This document shows, one piece after another, positions 1-7,745 of a stretch of 47,302 nucleotides of DNA. The stretch comes from CAYVTD01 sp964577665 (GTDB taxonomy: Bacteria; Bacteroidota; Ignavibacteria; Kapaibacteriales; UBA2268): the NCBI GenBank assembly GCA_964577665.1, contig CAZOBD010000009.1, positions 1 to 47,302 on the forward strand, in the 5' to 3' direction. Position 1 is the first letter of the stretch, and every line of letters begins with the position of its first letter. The notes under the pieces are model-generated. The model worked only from the letters and a program-made list of their open reading frames with translations, was not told where the DNA came from and did not search any database. A program made the translations under genes and the position numbers.

Positions 1-318
1 TCAATATATGGCAAATCTAACAAAAAATAATCATCCCCTCGGGTGTTTTCCCGAAGCATGGATTTTTCATCTGTATATTTTAAGCCCCACCCTAACCCTC
101 CCCAAAGGGAGGGTATTCAACGATCTTGCTCCCTCCCCTTGGGGAGGGCCGGGGTGGGGTCTATTACAATTTTTCATTTACATTACTTTTTTTCCTTCTA
201 CAGTTCAACTGTTTATATTTGATCCCTCACCAGCTCCTCCCTTACAAGTAAAGGAGGTGGAAGTATTGTTAAAGCCCCCTTATTTATAAGGGGGTATGGG
301 GGATCTCTTCCTTAGGTT
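1..318. repeat. Intergenic GC-rich palindromic repeat block, left edge
   Basis: No gene is supported here. Nested inverted repeats lie at 83-161: the arms read CCCCACCCTAACCCTCCCC and GGGGAGGGCCGGGGTGGGG, with two smaller hairpins inside at 96-113 and 131-148. Further hairpins are at 236-262 (CCTTACaaGTAAaGG core) and 275-294 (CCCCCTTA/TAAGGGGG). The flanking text at 1-92 (ATATATGGCAAATCTA, AATAATCATCCCCT, TTTTCATCTG) recurs around 9900-10095. A 93-codon frame crosses the block but reads only repeat sequence. Confidence 0.8.
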
Positions 319-1467
319 TTATCTGACAAGTCTTAGGTTTCCTTTTGCTTTTATTTTTCCGTCCAAAGTTATTCTGTAATAATAAGCGCCTGATGCAGAA
401 TAGGAAAGATTGACGGGGATAATGATTTCATCGGAGGTTTTTTCCTGCTCGACTTTTAAAACATTGTTTCCGTTTGAATCGTAAAAAGAGGCTGTAATCC
501 TTCCGTTCTCTTTGCAGGTAAAATGGAGATTTGTCCTGCCCTTTGTGGGATTTGGACTGCAGTAAGATTCCGAACCGTCGGCTTTTACGGTGTCTTCCTC
601 TACTGATGAAACGATTCCGTCCCAGCCGGCAAGCCTTGCCCAAAGGAACCATGCTCCAACTCCTTTTTTTACACAGTTGAGGCTTACCGAATGAGCGCAG
701 CTTGAGCAGTGCTGTGATATTTTTGCAAGCAGGTGATCCGGGTTTGCCGACAGCCATTCGTTTGCCCAGTTCCCGGTGCCTCCGCCGGGTTTCTGGTAGT
801 CGCAGTTATCTTTTGCATTGTACTGCTGATAATTCATATCGCAGTCGGGGCTGTATTTTTCAATGTCGGCAAAATCGAAAAGGATTTTATTGTTTTCGGT
901 GCAAAAATCCCTTATTTTCTGATTGGCTTTGAAAAGGCTTCCGTCAGGACCCTGTCCTTCGAGGTGCCCCGTCATGTAAATAAATTTTACATCGGGGTAA
1001 TCTTCTTCAAGCTTTGCCATGGGCTGCAGATAATGAGTTTCAAGGTCAACGTTGTTTACCTGCCCGCACCATGACCAGATAATTACATTGCATGACGGAT
1101 TTTCATCAAGATAAGTCCTTGTTTTGTCATCCCATCCTTCATAACCGCAGTCGTGGTCGAGATAGCCGCTGCCATATCCGCTTCCTTCGAAAAGATGAAG
1201 TTGTCCGGAGCCTCCGCTTCGGCTCCAGTCGAATTTTCCGCCGGTAAAGTATGCCTCTATGGCATTCATGCCCGATGTCAGCTGACTGCCGTGGGAGGTG
1301 TGTCCGTAGCCTATGTGAAGATTTGTTTTTGCTGCGTCTATCCATTCTTGCGGAATTCCCTGCAGGTCAAGGCACTCGTGCCCTATGGTTAAGGTCTTTC
1401 CCTGAGAATAAAGCAATAGTGAGGAAGAAAATATAACAAAAAGTATGGTTAAGTAAAATTTTTTCAT
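319..1467 (-). CDS. Secreted protein of unrecognised family with T9SS sorting tail
   Basis: A 382-residue exported protein. Residues 1-23 form a signal peptide (MKKFYLTILFVIFSSS). The body has the conserved-looking motif GYGHTSHGSQ near residue 53, a W-W-rich stretch NVIIWSWCG, and a Cys-rich region (CSSCAH) near residue 255. These could suit an SGNH-like hydrolase or metal site, but I do not recognise the family and no reaction is claimed. The last ~80 residues (YCSPNPTKGRTNL onward, ending in KAKGNLRLVR) form a type A T9SS sorting domain, so the protein is probably exported through the outer membrane and anchored or released. A strong ribosome site AGGAGGT lies 6 bases before the ATG. Downstream is repeat DNA. 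Confidence 0.85.
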   Translation of the reverse strand: MKKFYLTILFVIFSSSLLLYSQGKTLTIGHECLDLQGIPQEWIDAAKTNLHIGYGHTSHGSQLTSGMNAIEAYFTGGKFDWSRSGGSGQLHLFEGSGYGSGYLDHDCGYEGWDDKTRTYLDENPSCNVIIWSWCGQVNNVDLETHYLQPMAKLEEDYPDVKFIYMTGHLEGQGPDGSLFKANQKIRDFCTENNKILFDFADIEKYSPDCDMNYQQYNAKDNCDYQKPGGGTGNWANEWLSANPDHLLAKISQHCSSCAHSVSLNCVKKGVGAWFLWARLAGWDGIVSSVEEDTVKADGSESYCSPNPTKGRTNLHFTCKENGRITASFYDSNGNNVLKVEQEKTSDEIIIPVNLSYSASGAYYYRITLDGKIKAKGNLRLVR

Positions 1468-1473
1468 GTGCCT

Positions 1474-1480
1474 ACCTCCT
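1474..1480 (-). promoter_or_regulatory. Ribosome binding site AGGAGGT
   Basis: On the minus strand the sequence AGGAGGTAGGCAC precedes the ATG at 1467. This is a near-perfect Shine-Dalgarno and fixes the start of the secreted protein at 319-1467. Such a strong site is unusual in this window, where most genes have only AGGA or AAGG. Confidence 0.8.
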
Positions 1481-1560
1481 TTTAATATTTTTTAATTTTA
1501 TATGGTACTACGGCAATATAAGAAAAAAAAGTATTAAACAAAATAGGTAGAATTACGCAA

Positions 1561-1600
1561 AAAATAAAAAAAAACCGCCCTTTCGGAAAAAAGGACGGTT
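1561..1600 (-). terminator. Rho-independent terminator after the BNR-like T9SS gene
   Basis: Read on the minus strand, AACCGTCCTTT (1600-1590) pairs with AAAGGGCGGTT (1583-1573), with one mismatch and a 6-base loop. A run of nine T's follows, then ATTTT. It starts 23 bases past the stop codon of the gene at 1623-3641 and separates it from the next minus-strand gene. Confidence 0.85.
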
Positions 1601-1622
1601 AAATAAAAATTTGAAATATAAT

Positions 1623-3641
1623 TTATCTCTGCACCGTGAACAGCTCTGATGTAACGCCGCCGTTCATTGAAACTTTGCAGATGTAAACTCCGCTGTTAAG
1701 ATCTCTGACGGAGAAAGGCAGTACCTGATGACCGGCGCTTAACATACCGTTATGCACGGTGGCAATTTTTTCGCCGAGAGTGGTGAATATCTCTACGGTT
1801 ACGCTGCCGTCTTTCTTTACGTCCAGAGGAATTGTAATATTTTCGGCAGCCGGATTGGGGTACATATCGCCTGTGGAAAGAGAAATTCTTCTTTCCTCGA
1901 CGCTGTTTGCGGGATTTTCCGCGTCAAAATGGAGGAATGCCATCTGGGAGCGTTCATCAATAAGCCACTGGGTAATAGTGGTTTCGGGATAGCTGTTTCT
2001 CGGATCGAGCGGATCGTCGGGCTTAATTGTTATGTAGGTCATCATCATTACATCGTTCAGGCTTGGTATTACGTTCGGTAAAAACGTGAAGTTGTTATAA
2101 AGCTCGTCGCCTGTGATGTTGACAACTTCTGAGAAATTTGTTTCATTGAGCTTTCTGTATGAATAGAAAATATCAGTAGTGAAAACTGTGTCAAATTCGA
2201 CTGTTATTTCAGTATAATTGGGGTCTGATCCGCCTGTGGCTACAACAGTAACGGGAGGGTCTATTTCTACGATATTATCGTTAAGGTCAACCCATTTTAC
2301 GAGAACTGCGCTTCCGTCTGCCGTAACGGCGGCTTCCACTTCATTGGCACGCAGAGAGGAATAAAGACTGTCTTTTGCAATTCCGCCGGTGCCGCGGTCC
2401 ATAATAGCCCAGAGATTGTTGGTCATAAGTTCGGCGACAGGTATAAGACTCCACTCTGAGCCATTGTAATTGCACTCAGCAATGAAGATACTGCGGAACA
2501 ATGTGTCGTTTCTGGGAAATATATATGTCAGTCTTCCGAAATAGCTGTAATTGTCTTCAGCGTAAACGATGAAATCATTGGGACGGTAGGCATAAAAACC
2601 GTGGTCTTCTTCGAGTAAGGCGCCCTGTGCCAAGAAATAGTCTTCAATGATGCCGGCAGGCATTTTGTTCCAGTCAGACCAAGTTTCACCCATATCCGTT
2701 GATTTGATAACGCCCGGCACTCTGTTGTTAACATCGTCGGCAAACATGTTGTTTGCGCAGAAATAGAGATTTCCGCTTTTGTCAGCCCCTACATGAGCAA
2801 TATTATTATATGATCCGTCCTGAGTAGAAGGGCGGAAGTTATCGAGTTCAAGCTGTTCGGGAATGCCCGAATATGCAAAGTCAACTTCATCATTTTCAGG
2901 AATTACATACAAGGAGCTGATTCCGTATATTCCATAAGGGAGACCTTCCACGGAAGAGAGCATATTTCCCTGGAAGAAAAGCGGAAAGCCCATTCCGTTT
3001 GTACCGGTAACCGTAGCTGTCCACCAGGGGTAACCGTCGTTGTTGTTAATCGGCTGAGCGAGCTCGAAATGCTCTGTGTGCTGAGGAGTAACAACTAAAT
3101 ACTTGCCGTCTTCAACATTATAACTTGTGCCGCTTGTATGCTGCCAGTAGGGTCCGAATGAATAATATGCAAAATTTTCGGGGCTTGAGGATTCGTCATA
3201 GTTAACTACTCCGAGTGAGTGGAGAAGGGGAAGTTTGCCCGATTCTTCGAGGAGAATCTTTGTATTCCACGTATTTCCCATATTTGTTGTATAAAGAACA
3301 CCTGTTTGTCCTTTAAGGGGATCGTTTTGAGTGTCTCCCTGCAGATAAGCGTTATTGCTGATTATCAGGCTGCCCGAAACGGGTTCGTAAACTATGGGAT
3401 TTATGTGTCCGTAGTGCACATAATTGCCGAAAACATTATAGCTTCCTTCAATTGCGTTGTAGTTCAAAAGCATTGAAGGCGTTGATATTTTTTTCATTAC
3501 CGGGGTTTCTTCCACCGTCGCTGCCTGTATCATTTTACTGTAATTGTTTATGTCATTTACTCCCTGCAGATAAGGCTTGGCTGCCTGAAGGCTGAGGGCG
3601 GCTAAAACGAAGGCAAAAATGAGGATACTAAACTGTTTCAT
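1623..3641 (-). CDS. Secreted BNR/sialidase-like-repeat protein with T9SS tail
   Basis: A 672-residue exported protein. Signal peptide at residues 1-21 (MKQFSILIFAFVLAALSLQAA). The body has at least two Asp-box-like motifs, TNMGNTW near residue 119 and STDMGETW near residue 315, as in BNR/sialidase beta-propellers. Catalytic residues cannot be assigned, so a propeller scaffold is the safe reading. The C-terminal ~90 residues (MYPNPAAENITIPLD through LNSGVYICKVSMNGG) are a typical type A T9SS sorting domain. AGGAG precedes the start with 8 bases between. It has its own terminator downstream (1561-1600) and a candidate promoter upstream (3714-3745), so it is probably monocistronic. Confidence 0.85.
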   Translation of the reverse strand: MKQFSILIFAFVLAALSLQAAKPYLQGVNDINNYSKMIQAATVEETPVMKKISTPSMLLNYNAIEGSYNVFGNYVHYGHINPIVYEPVSGSLIISNNAYLQGDTQNDPLKGQTGVLYTTNMGNTWNTKILLEESGKLPLLHSLGVVNYDESSSPENFAYYSFGPYWQHTSGTSYNVEDGKYLVVTPQHTEHFELAQPINNNDGYPWWTATVTGTNGMGFPLFFQGNMLSSVEGLPYGIYGISSLYVIPENDEVDFAYSGIPEQLELDNFRPSTQDGSYNNIAHVGADKSGNLYFCANNMFADDVNNRVPGVIKSTDMGETWSDWNKMPAGIIEDYFLAQGALLEEDHGFYAYRPNDFIVYAEDNYSYFGRLTYIFPRNDTLFRSIFIAECNYNGSEWSLIPVAELMTNNLWAIMDRGTGGIAKDSLYSSLRANEVEAAVTADGSAVLVKWVDLNDNIVEIDPPVTVVATGGSDPNYTEITVEFDTVFTTDIFYSYRKLNETNFSEVVNITGDELYNNFTFLPNVIPSLNDVMMMTYITIKPDDPLDPRNSYPETTITQWLIDERSQMAFLHFDAENPANSVEERRISLSTGDMYPNPAAENITIPLDVKKDGSVTVEIFTTLGEKIATVHNGMLSAGHQVLPFSVRDLNSGVYICKVSMNGGVTSELFTVQR

Positions 3642-4007
3642 ACTTAACTCCTGTTGTTAATTCATTAAATAAACCGAAAAAAAATTCATATTGTCAATTA
3701 TAATATAGAATTACAAAATTAATATCAATTACTTACTCTGCCAAAAAAAATTTATTTTTTGTTAAATTTATATTAAGGATGTTTTTTCAAATAACTGTCC
3801 TGCATAAGACGCTTTGAATATGAAAAAAGTTACATCCCAATGATATTTTTCATGTTTTACACCTTGCTTTTAAAATTTAGCTGTAATCAGATTGTTTTTT
3901 TTCAAAACCAAAATGAACAATGTAAAATGTATTTCATCGTTAAAAGGATTAGATAAATCGGTATTTTCCGAAAAACTGAATTTTTATGTAATGAAGGATT
4001 TTTAGCT
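3642..4007. other. Divergent intergenic region, 366 bases
   Basis: This AT-rich region lies between the minus-strand BNR-like gene and plus-strand mrp. Apart from the candidate minus-strand promoter I see no hairpin, small gene or clear plus-strand promoter. Poly-T and poly-A runs (3741-3770, 3894-3904) are the only notable structure. Confidence 0.6.
3714..3745 (-). promoter_or_regulatory. Candidate Bacteroidota-type promoter for the BNR-like gene
   Basis: On the minus strand TTTG (3745-3742), a 20-base spacer and TAATTTTG (3721-3714) fit the TTTG/TAnnTTTG promoter pattern known from Bacteroidota. The predicted start would be near 3707, giving a leader of about 65 bases before the ATG at 3641. 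The same 20-base spacing occurs at 24744-24774. AT-rich DNA makes chance matches likely. Confidence 0.4.
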
Positions 4008-5102
4008 ATGGCACAGAATTTAACGGAAGAAGCTGTAAGACAAGCTCTTGCTCAGGTAAAAGACCCTGACATCGGCACTACGCTTAAGGAACTTGATGCT
4101 TTGAAAAACATCAGATTTCATGATAATAAAATAGAAATTGATGTAGAAATGGTTCAGCCCGTGCACTGGGCGGCAGAAACCATTAATACAAAATGCGCCG
4201 AAGCCTTGGAAAAGAAATTTCCCGGCATTGAAAGCGAGATTAACTTTTTGGAAAAACCGCAGGAAGATTATAAAAACAGGGAGATTCTTCCCAATGTAAA
4301 AAATATTATTGCGGTTGCCTCCGGCAAAGGCGGCGTGGGCAAATCTGCCGTAAGTTCAAACATTGCCGCGGCGCTTTCCCTTACCGGAGCAAAGGTGGGC
4401 ATTCTCGACGGCGATGTTTACGGTCCGAGCCAGCCCACTATGTTCGGCCTTTCAGACAACACGCTGGAAGCATACGAGACAGACGACGGCAAAACTGCGG
4501 CTTATCCTCTTGAGCAGTACGGCATAAAAGTAGCTTCGATGGGATTTATTTTAAACCGCGAGCAGGCAGCCATCGTCAGAGGGCCTATGCTTGCCGGCTA
4601 TTTTTCCCTGCTTTTCGAGCAGGTGCAGTGGGGACCGCTTGATTTTCTCGTGTTTGACCTTCCTCCGGGCACAGGCGATATACAGCTTACTCTCACTCAG
4701 AAAATTCCTTTGACCGGAGCTGTTATTGTTACCACACCGCAGGAAATTTCCGTAGTGGACGTGCGAAGAAGTATTGCAATGTTTAGAAAAGTAAACGTGC
4801 CGATATTGGGAATAATTGAAAACATGAGTTATTTCATTCCCGACGATATGCCCGATAAAAAATATTACATCTTCGGCGAGGGCGGTGGCAGAAAAGTGGC
4901 TGAAGAAAGTAAAGCCAATTTCTTAGGCGAAGTGCCCTTAAGCATGAAAATGCGCGAAAACAACGACAGCGGCAAGCCGATTGTTTTGGCTGATACGGAA
5001 GGTAAGCAGGCAGGCATTCTGAAAAATATTACTTCGGAAATTGTCAGCCGCATCAGAAAGCATAACTTCGAGAATAAGGGTAATGTAGAAATAGAAGTCT
5101 GA
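4008..5102 (+). CDS. mrp: Mrp/NBP35-family iron-sulfur carrier ATPase
   Basis: A 364-residue cytosolic P-loop ATPase of the Mrp/ApbC family, which carries and transfers Fe-S clusters to apoproteins. Residues 1-80 match the MIP18/DUF59 domain (ALAQVKDPDIGTTLKEL). The deviant Walker A ASGKGGVGKSAVSSN starts near residue 103, followed by LDGDVYGPSQP, the Walker B-like VFDLPPGTGD and the switch region TTPQEISVVD. Length is normal. A CxxC cluster motif is not visible near residues 270-280, where ENMSYFIPDD replaces the usual ENMSxxxCxxC. This loss is seen in many Mrp proteins of related bacteria. AAGGA lies upstream of the ATG. The next gene is a NifU C-terminal protein, supporting a role in Fe-S assembly. 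Confidence 0.95.
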   Translation: MAQNLTEEAVRQALAQVKDPDIGTTLKELDALKNIRFHDNKIEIDVEMVQPVHWAAETINTKCAEALEKKFPGIESEINFLEKPQEDYKNREILPNVKNIIAVASGKGGVGKSAVSSNIAAALSLTGAKVGILDGDVYGPSQPTMFGLSDNTLEAYETDDGKTAAYPLEQYGIKVASMGFILNREQAAIVRGPMLAGYFSLLFEQVQWGPLDFLVFDLPPGTGDIQLTLTQKIPLTGAVIVTTPQEISVVDVRRSIAMFRKVNVPILGIIENMSYFIPDDMPDKKYYIFGEGGGRKVAEESKANFLGEVPLSMKMRENNDSGKPIVLADTEGKQAGILKNITSEIVSRIRKHNFENKGNVEIEV

Positions 5103-5124
5103 TTTTCAATTAAGTATTCATCTT

Positions 5125-5164
5125 TACGGGATGTCCGGCATCTTCAAGATGTAGGACATCCGTA
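5125..5164. repeat. Long hairpin between mrp and the NifU-like gene
   Basis: TACGgGATGTCC (5125-5136) pairs with GGACATCCGTA (5154-5164), and the interior CATCTTcAAGATG pairs as well, so nearly 40 bases fold on themselves. There is no T-run, so it is not a classical terminator. The form resembles dispersed REP-type palindromes. It could act as an mRNA-stability or attenuation element within the two-gene unit. Confidence 0.7.
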
Positions 5165-5185
5165 ACTAAAAGCTTCAATTTTAAT

Positions 5186-5431
5186 ATGCGCAAACTGCAG
5201 GAAATAGAGCAAAGCATAAAGGAGTCTTTAGAAGAAATACAACCCTGTCTGCAGGAAGACAAGGGCGGTGCGGAGTTTGTACGTTTCGAGGAAGAAACCG
5301 GAGTAGCAGAGCTAAGGCTTACCGGAAACTGCGCAATATGTCCTCTTTCCAATATGACACTCCGCGCAGGCATTGAAAGATGGCTAATTAAAAATGTACC
5401 GGAGATTAACCGGGTGGAAGCCATAAGCTGA
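5186..5431 (+). CDS. NifU C-terminal-domain (Nfu-type) Fe-S scaffold
   Basis: An 81-residue protein that is essentially one NifU-like C-terminal domain. The cluster-binding CxxC sits in GNCAICPLSNMTLR, preceded by the typical DKGGAEFVRFEEE segment and followed by the helix AGIERWLIKNVPEI. Nfu proteins bind a labile 4Fe-4S cluster through the two Cys of a dimer and pass it to target enzymes. The gene follows mrp by 83 bases on the same strand and probably shares its transcript, which gives a small Fe-S maturation unit. The start is the only ATG upstream of the domain; there is no strong ribosome site. Confidence 0.9.
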   Translation: MRKLQEIEQSIKESLEEIQPCLQEDKGGAEFVRFEEETGVAELRLTGNCAICPLSNMTLRAGIERWLIKNVPEINRVEAIS

Positions 5432-5437
5432 TAACAT

Positions 5438-6052
5438 TCAAGGCTCAACACCAAGTATAAGCAATGGAACAGGCGGGCTGCTTCTTCCCTGTCTCATAAC
5501 ATTATAAACCTCACCTTCAAAATAAGCTATTCCGCTTGACATACATGACTGCATTCTTTTTGTAGGTAAAATTTCTACTCCTAAGTTTATCACTCCGCCT
5601 GTAAAAAAAAGCATATGTTTTACGAATAAATCATAAGCTACAAAAGGATATTTCCCGAACTGTACCTCCACAGCTATTTTATCTTTAACAAAATCAGTTT
5701 GATTATAACTATAGATAGGTTCTTTCTCACCTTTTTCTATCAGGTATTCTCTTTGATCTTTTGAAGACATTCCAATACTCTTTTCCATCAGACCGCGATT
5801 TAATGTAATGTAATAGGAATATCTACTCTCTGTCCAACTTAATTTTGAAAAATAATTTTTGAATTCTTTATTTATATCTTTAGGGCTGTAAAGCATTTTG
5901 CCCGTTTTGGTTCGTTCTTTACTCAACTTTGTTTTGAATAAATCTGCTTCAATAGATTGAATAACTCCTATTAGTTCCTTATACAGAGAATTATGATGAA
6001 CAATCAGAAATTCTTCTCCGTTCAGATGCGAATATTTCAGAGCAATTTTCAT
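5438..6052 (-). CDS. BglII/BstYI-like type II restriction endonuclease
   Basis: A 204-residue nuclease paired with the methyltransferase just upstream; the reading frames overlap by 4 bases (6049-6052). The segment DFVKDKIAVEVQFGK contains Asp120, Glu129 and Gln131. That is the D-x8-E-x-Q spacing of the BglII active site (Asp84, Glu93, Gln95), where the usual PD-(D/E)xK lysine is replaced by Gln. The following FVAYDLFVKHMLFF...GVEILP also resembles this family. BglII-group enzymes cut sites with a GATC core, but the specificity here cannot be read from sequence. It is translationally coupled to the methyltransferase. The stop lies 7 bases from the convergent NifU-like gene. Confidence 0.85.
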   Translation of the reverse strand: MKIALKYSHLNGEEFLIVHHNSLYKELIGVIQSIEADLFKTKLSKERTKTGKMLYSPKDINKEFKNYFSKLSWTESRYSYYITLNRGLMEKSIGMSSKDQREYLIEKGEKEPIYSYNQTDFVKDKIAVEVQFGKYPFVAYDLFVKHMLFFTGGVINLGVEILPTKRMQSCMSSGIAYFEGEVYNVMRQGRSSPPVPLLILGVEP

Positions 6053-7002
6053 TTAATATGTCCATACAGATTGTTTTGTTTCCTTTCCCTCGGGACAGTT
6101 GATAGGCTATCTTTTTTTGAAGGAGTGTGTATTGGCTTATTTATAGGTCTGAATTTCAGAGTGCCCTCTTTTAATTTCTGAACTCTTGACAATGTAATAT
6201 CACAATATTCTTTTTCTTTTTCAATACCTACTGCATTTCTATTATTCTTAATTGCAGCAATAACCGTTGAACCGACCCCCGCAAACGGATCAAGTATCCA
6301 ACTCTGCTTGTTAGTTAAAGCCAAAATGCATCTTTCTACTAATTCAATTGGGTATTGACAGGGATGCTCGGTCTTTTCGGGATGATTTGACTTTACATTC
6401 GGTATGTTCCATATTTCTTTGTCCCAGTCATTGATTATTATCTCCCAAACATCGCTTGGATTCTTTCCCTTTGGATTGCCGGAGAGCTTGCCTTTGTTTG
6501 GTCCTTTGAAATGTTTTTTGCCGGGATATTTTGAGGGAACTCTTACATTATCAAGGTTAAAAATATATTCATCAGATTTTGTAAACCATAATATTGTTTC
6601 GTATCTTCCGGAAAATCTTTTCGATGCATGCAATCCGTGTCCAAAATGCCAGATTATTCTGTTTCTTAATTTAACTCCCGTTTCTTTAAAGAGATTGTAA
6701 TAGAAAATATCAAGCGGGAAAACTTCCCCTTTATTGACATAATTCCCTACCTGCCAGCATATACTGCCTTTTTCACTGAGTACACGGAATAATTCTTTAA
6801 TAATTTTTTTCTGGGCTTGCAGATATTTTTCTATTGAAGTGCTTTTTTCGTAAACCTTCCCTACATTATATGGAGGTGATGTTATGATTAAATCATACTT
6901 ATTTGATTGTTCTTCAACTAAATAATTTAAACAGTCATTATTTATAATCCTGTATTTTATGTCAGGATTAATATTTGCAAACAATGGTTCAATTACCTGC
7001 AT
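6049..7002 (-). CDS. Beta-class DNA methyltransferase, modification partner of the BglII-like nuclease
   Basis: A 317-residue amino-methyltransferase. Motif IV TSPPYNVGK (residues ~41-49) comes before motif I DPFAGVGSTVIAA (residues ~239-251), which is the beta-class order. SPPY suggests N4-cytosine methylation, although this class also contains N6-adenine enzymes. The target-recognition region lies between the motifs (residues ~120-215). It protects host sites from the nuclease encoded immediately downstream. The pair sits between ispD, 20 bases upstream on the same strand, and the Fe-S genes, and looks like a mobile cassette inserted among housekeeping genes. Confidence 0.9.
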   Translation of the reverse strand: MQVIEPLFANINPDIKYRIINNDCLNYLVEEQSNKYDLIITSPPYNVGKVYEKSTSIEKYLQAQKKIIKELFRVLSEKGSICWQVGNYVNKGEVFPLDIFYYNLFKETGVKLRNRIIWHFGHGLHASKRFSGRYETILWFTKSDEYIFNLDNVRVPSKYPGKKHFKGPNKGKLSGNPKGKNPSDVWEIIINDWDKEIWNIPNVKSNHPEKTEHPCQYPIELVERCILALTNKQSWILDPFAGVGSTVIAAIKNNRNAVGIEKEKEYCDITLSRVQKLKEGTLKFRPINKPIHTPSKKDSLSTVPRERKQNNLYGHIK

Positions 7003-7022
7003 ATTTTCACCTTTTAAAAAGA

Positions 7023-7715
7023 TCAGCCTGCTCTTTCATTTAAAATAAGTTCCGCAATTTTCATATCCAATGGTGTTGTGATTTTCAGGTTAGATTCATC
7101 TCCTTCTATTATGGTAACGCGGTATCCGGCTCTTTCCACAAGCGAAGCTGTGTCAGTTCCTATGAAATTGTCCTCTCTTGCCTTTTCAAAAGCGCTGATG
7201 AGTATCTCTCTCCAAAAACCCTGAGGGGTTTGTGTCATTGCAAGGACTGACCGCTTTAATGTTTCGGTTACGATACCTTTACCGTTTGTGGCTTTTATGG
7301 TGTCTTTCGGTTTCAGCGCCGGAATAGCCGCTCCGAAATCGAGAGCGGCTCGGATCACTTTATGCACAAGATTGACAGTGGTAATCGGACGCACGGCATC
7401 GTGTATGAGTATTATATCCGATTCTTTTGTTTCTTCGGCAATTAGTCCGTTCCACACCGAATCCTGCCGCTCGACGCCGCCGTCGATTACTTTTTTTACT
7501 TTGCTTATGTTGAAGCGGAAGATTTTGTTTTCTAAAAATTCACGCCAGTCCGTATTAACTGCTATTATTATGTTCTTTACCTCGGGCACCGACTCAAAAA
7601 CTTTCAGCGCCCTGATTATCAGAGGCACTCCGTCAAGTTCGTGAAACTGCTTGGGCATATTGCTGCCAAATCGTGAACCGACTCCTCCTGCCGCTATTAT
7701 TACTGAACATTCCAT
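7023..7715 (-). CDS. ispD: 2-C-methyl-D-erythritol 4-phosphate cytidylyltransferase
   Basis: A 230-residue enzyme of the MEP isoprenoid pathway. It joins CTP and methylerythritol phosphate to give CDP-methylerythritol. The CTP-binding loop is IAAGGVGSRFGSNMPKQF (residues 6-23), with R-F-G and K in their usual places. The motif HDAVRP (residues ~104-109), a TIKAT stretch and the C-terminal IIEGDESNLKITTPLDM are diagnostic. Length is standard. It is read from the minus strand between the GWxTD gene and the restriction genes, which could be co-transcribed with it. Confidence 0.95.
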   Translation of the reverse strand: MECSVIIAAGGVGSRFGSNMPKQFHELDGVPLIIRALKVFESVPEVKNIIIAVNTDWREFLENKIFRFNISKVKKVIDGGVERQDSVWNGLIAEETKESDIILIHDAVRPITTVNLVHKVIRAALDFGAAIPALKPKDTIKATNGKGIVTETLKRSVLAMTQTPQGFWREILISAFEKAREDNFIGTDTASLVERAGYRVTIIEGDESNLKITTPLDMKIAELILNERAG

Positions 7716-7745
7716 ATCTAATCGCTTCTTAATTTATTTATAAAA

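Noticed and set aside
8..289. Open frame of 93 codons at the left edge
   Set aside because: It reads through GC-rich palindromes and their flanks, is Pro-rich without a protein-like pattern, and has no ribosome site.
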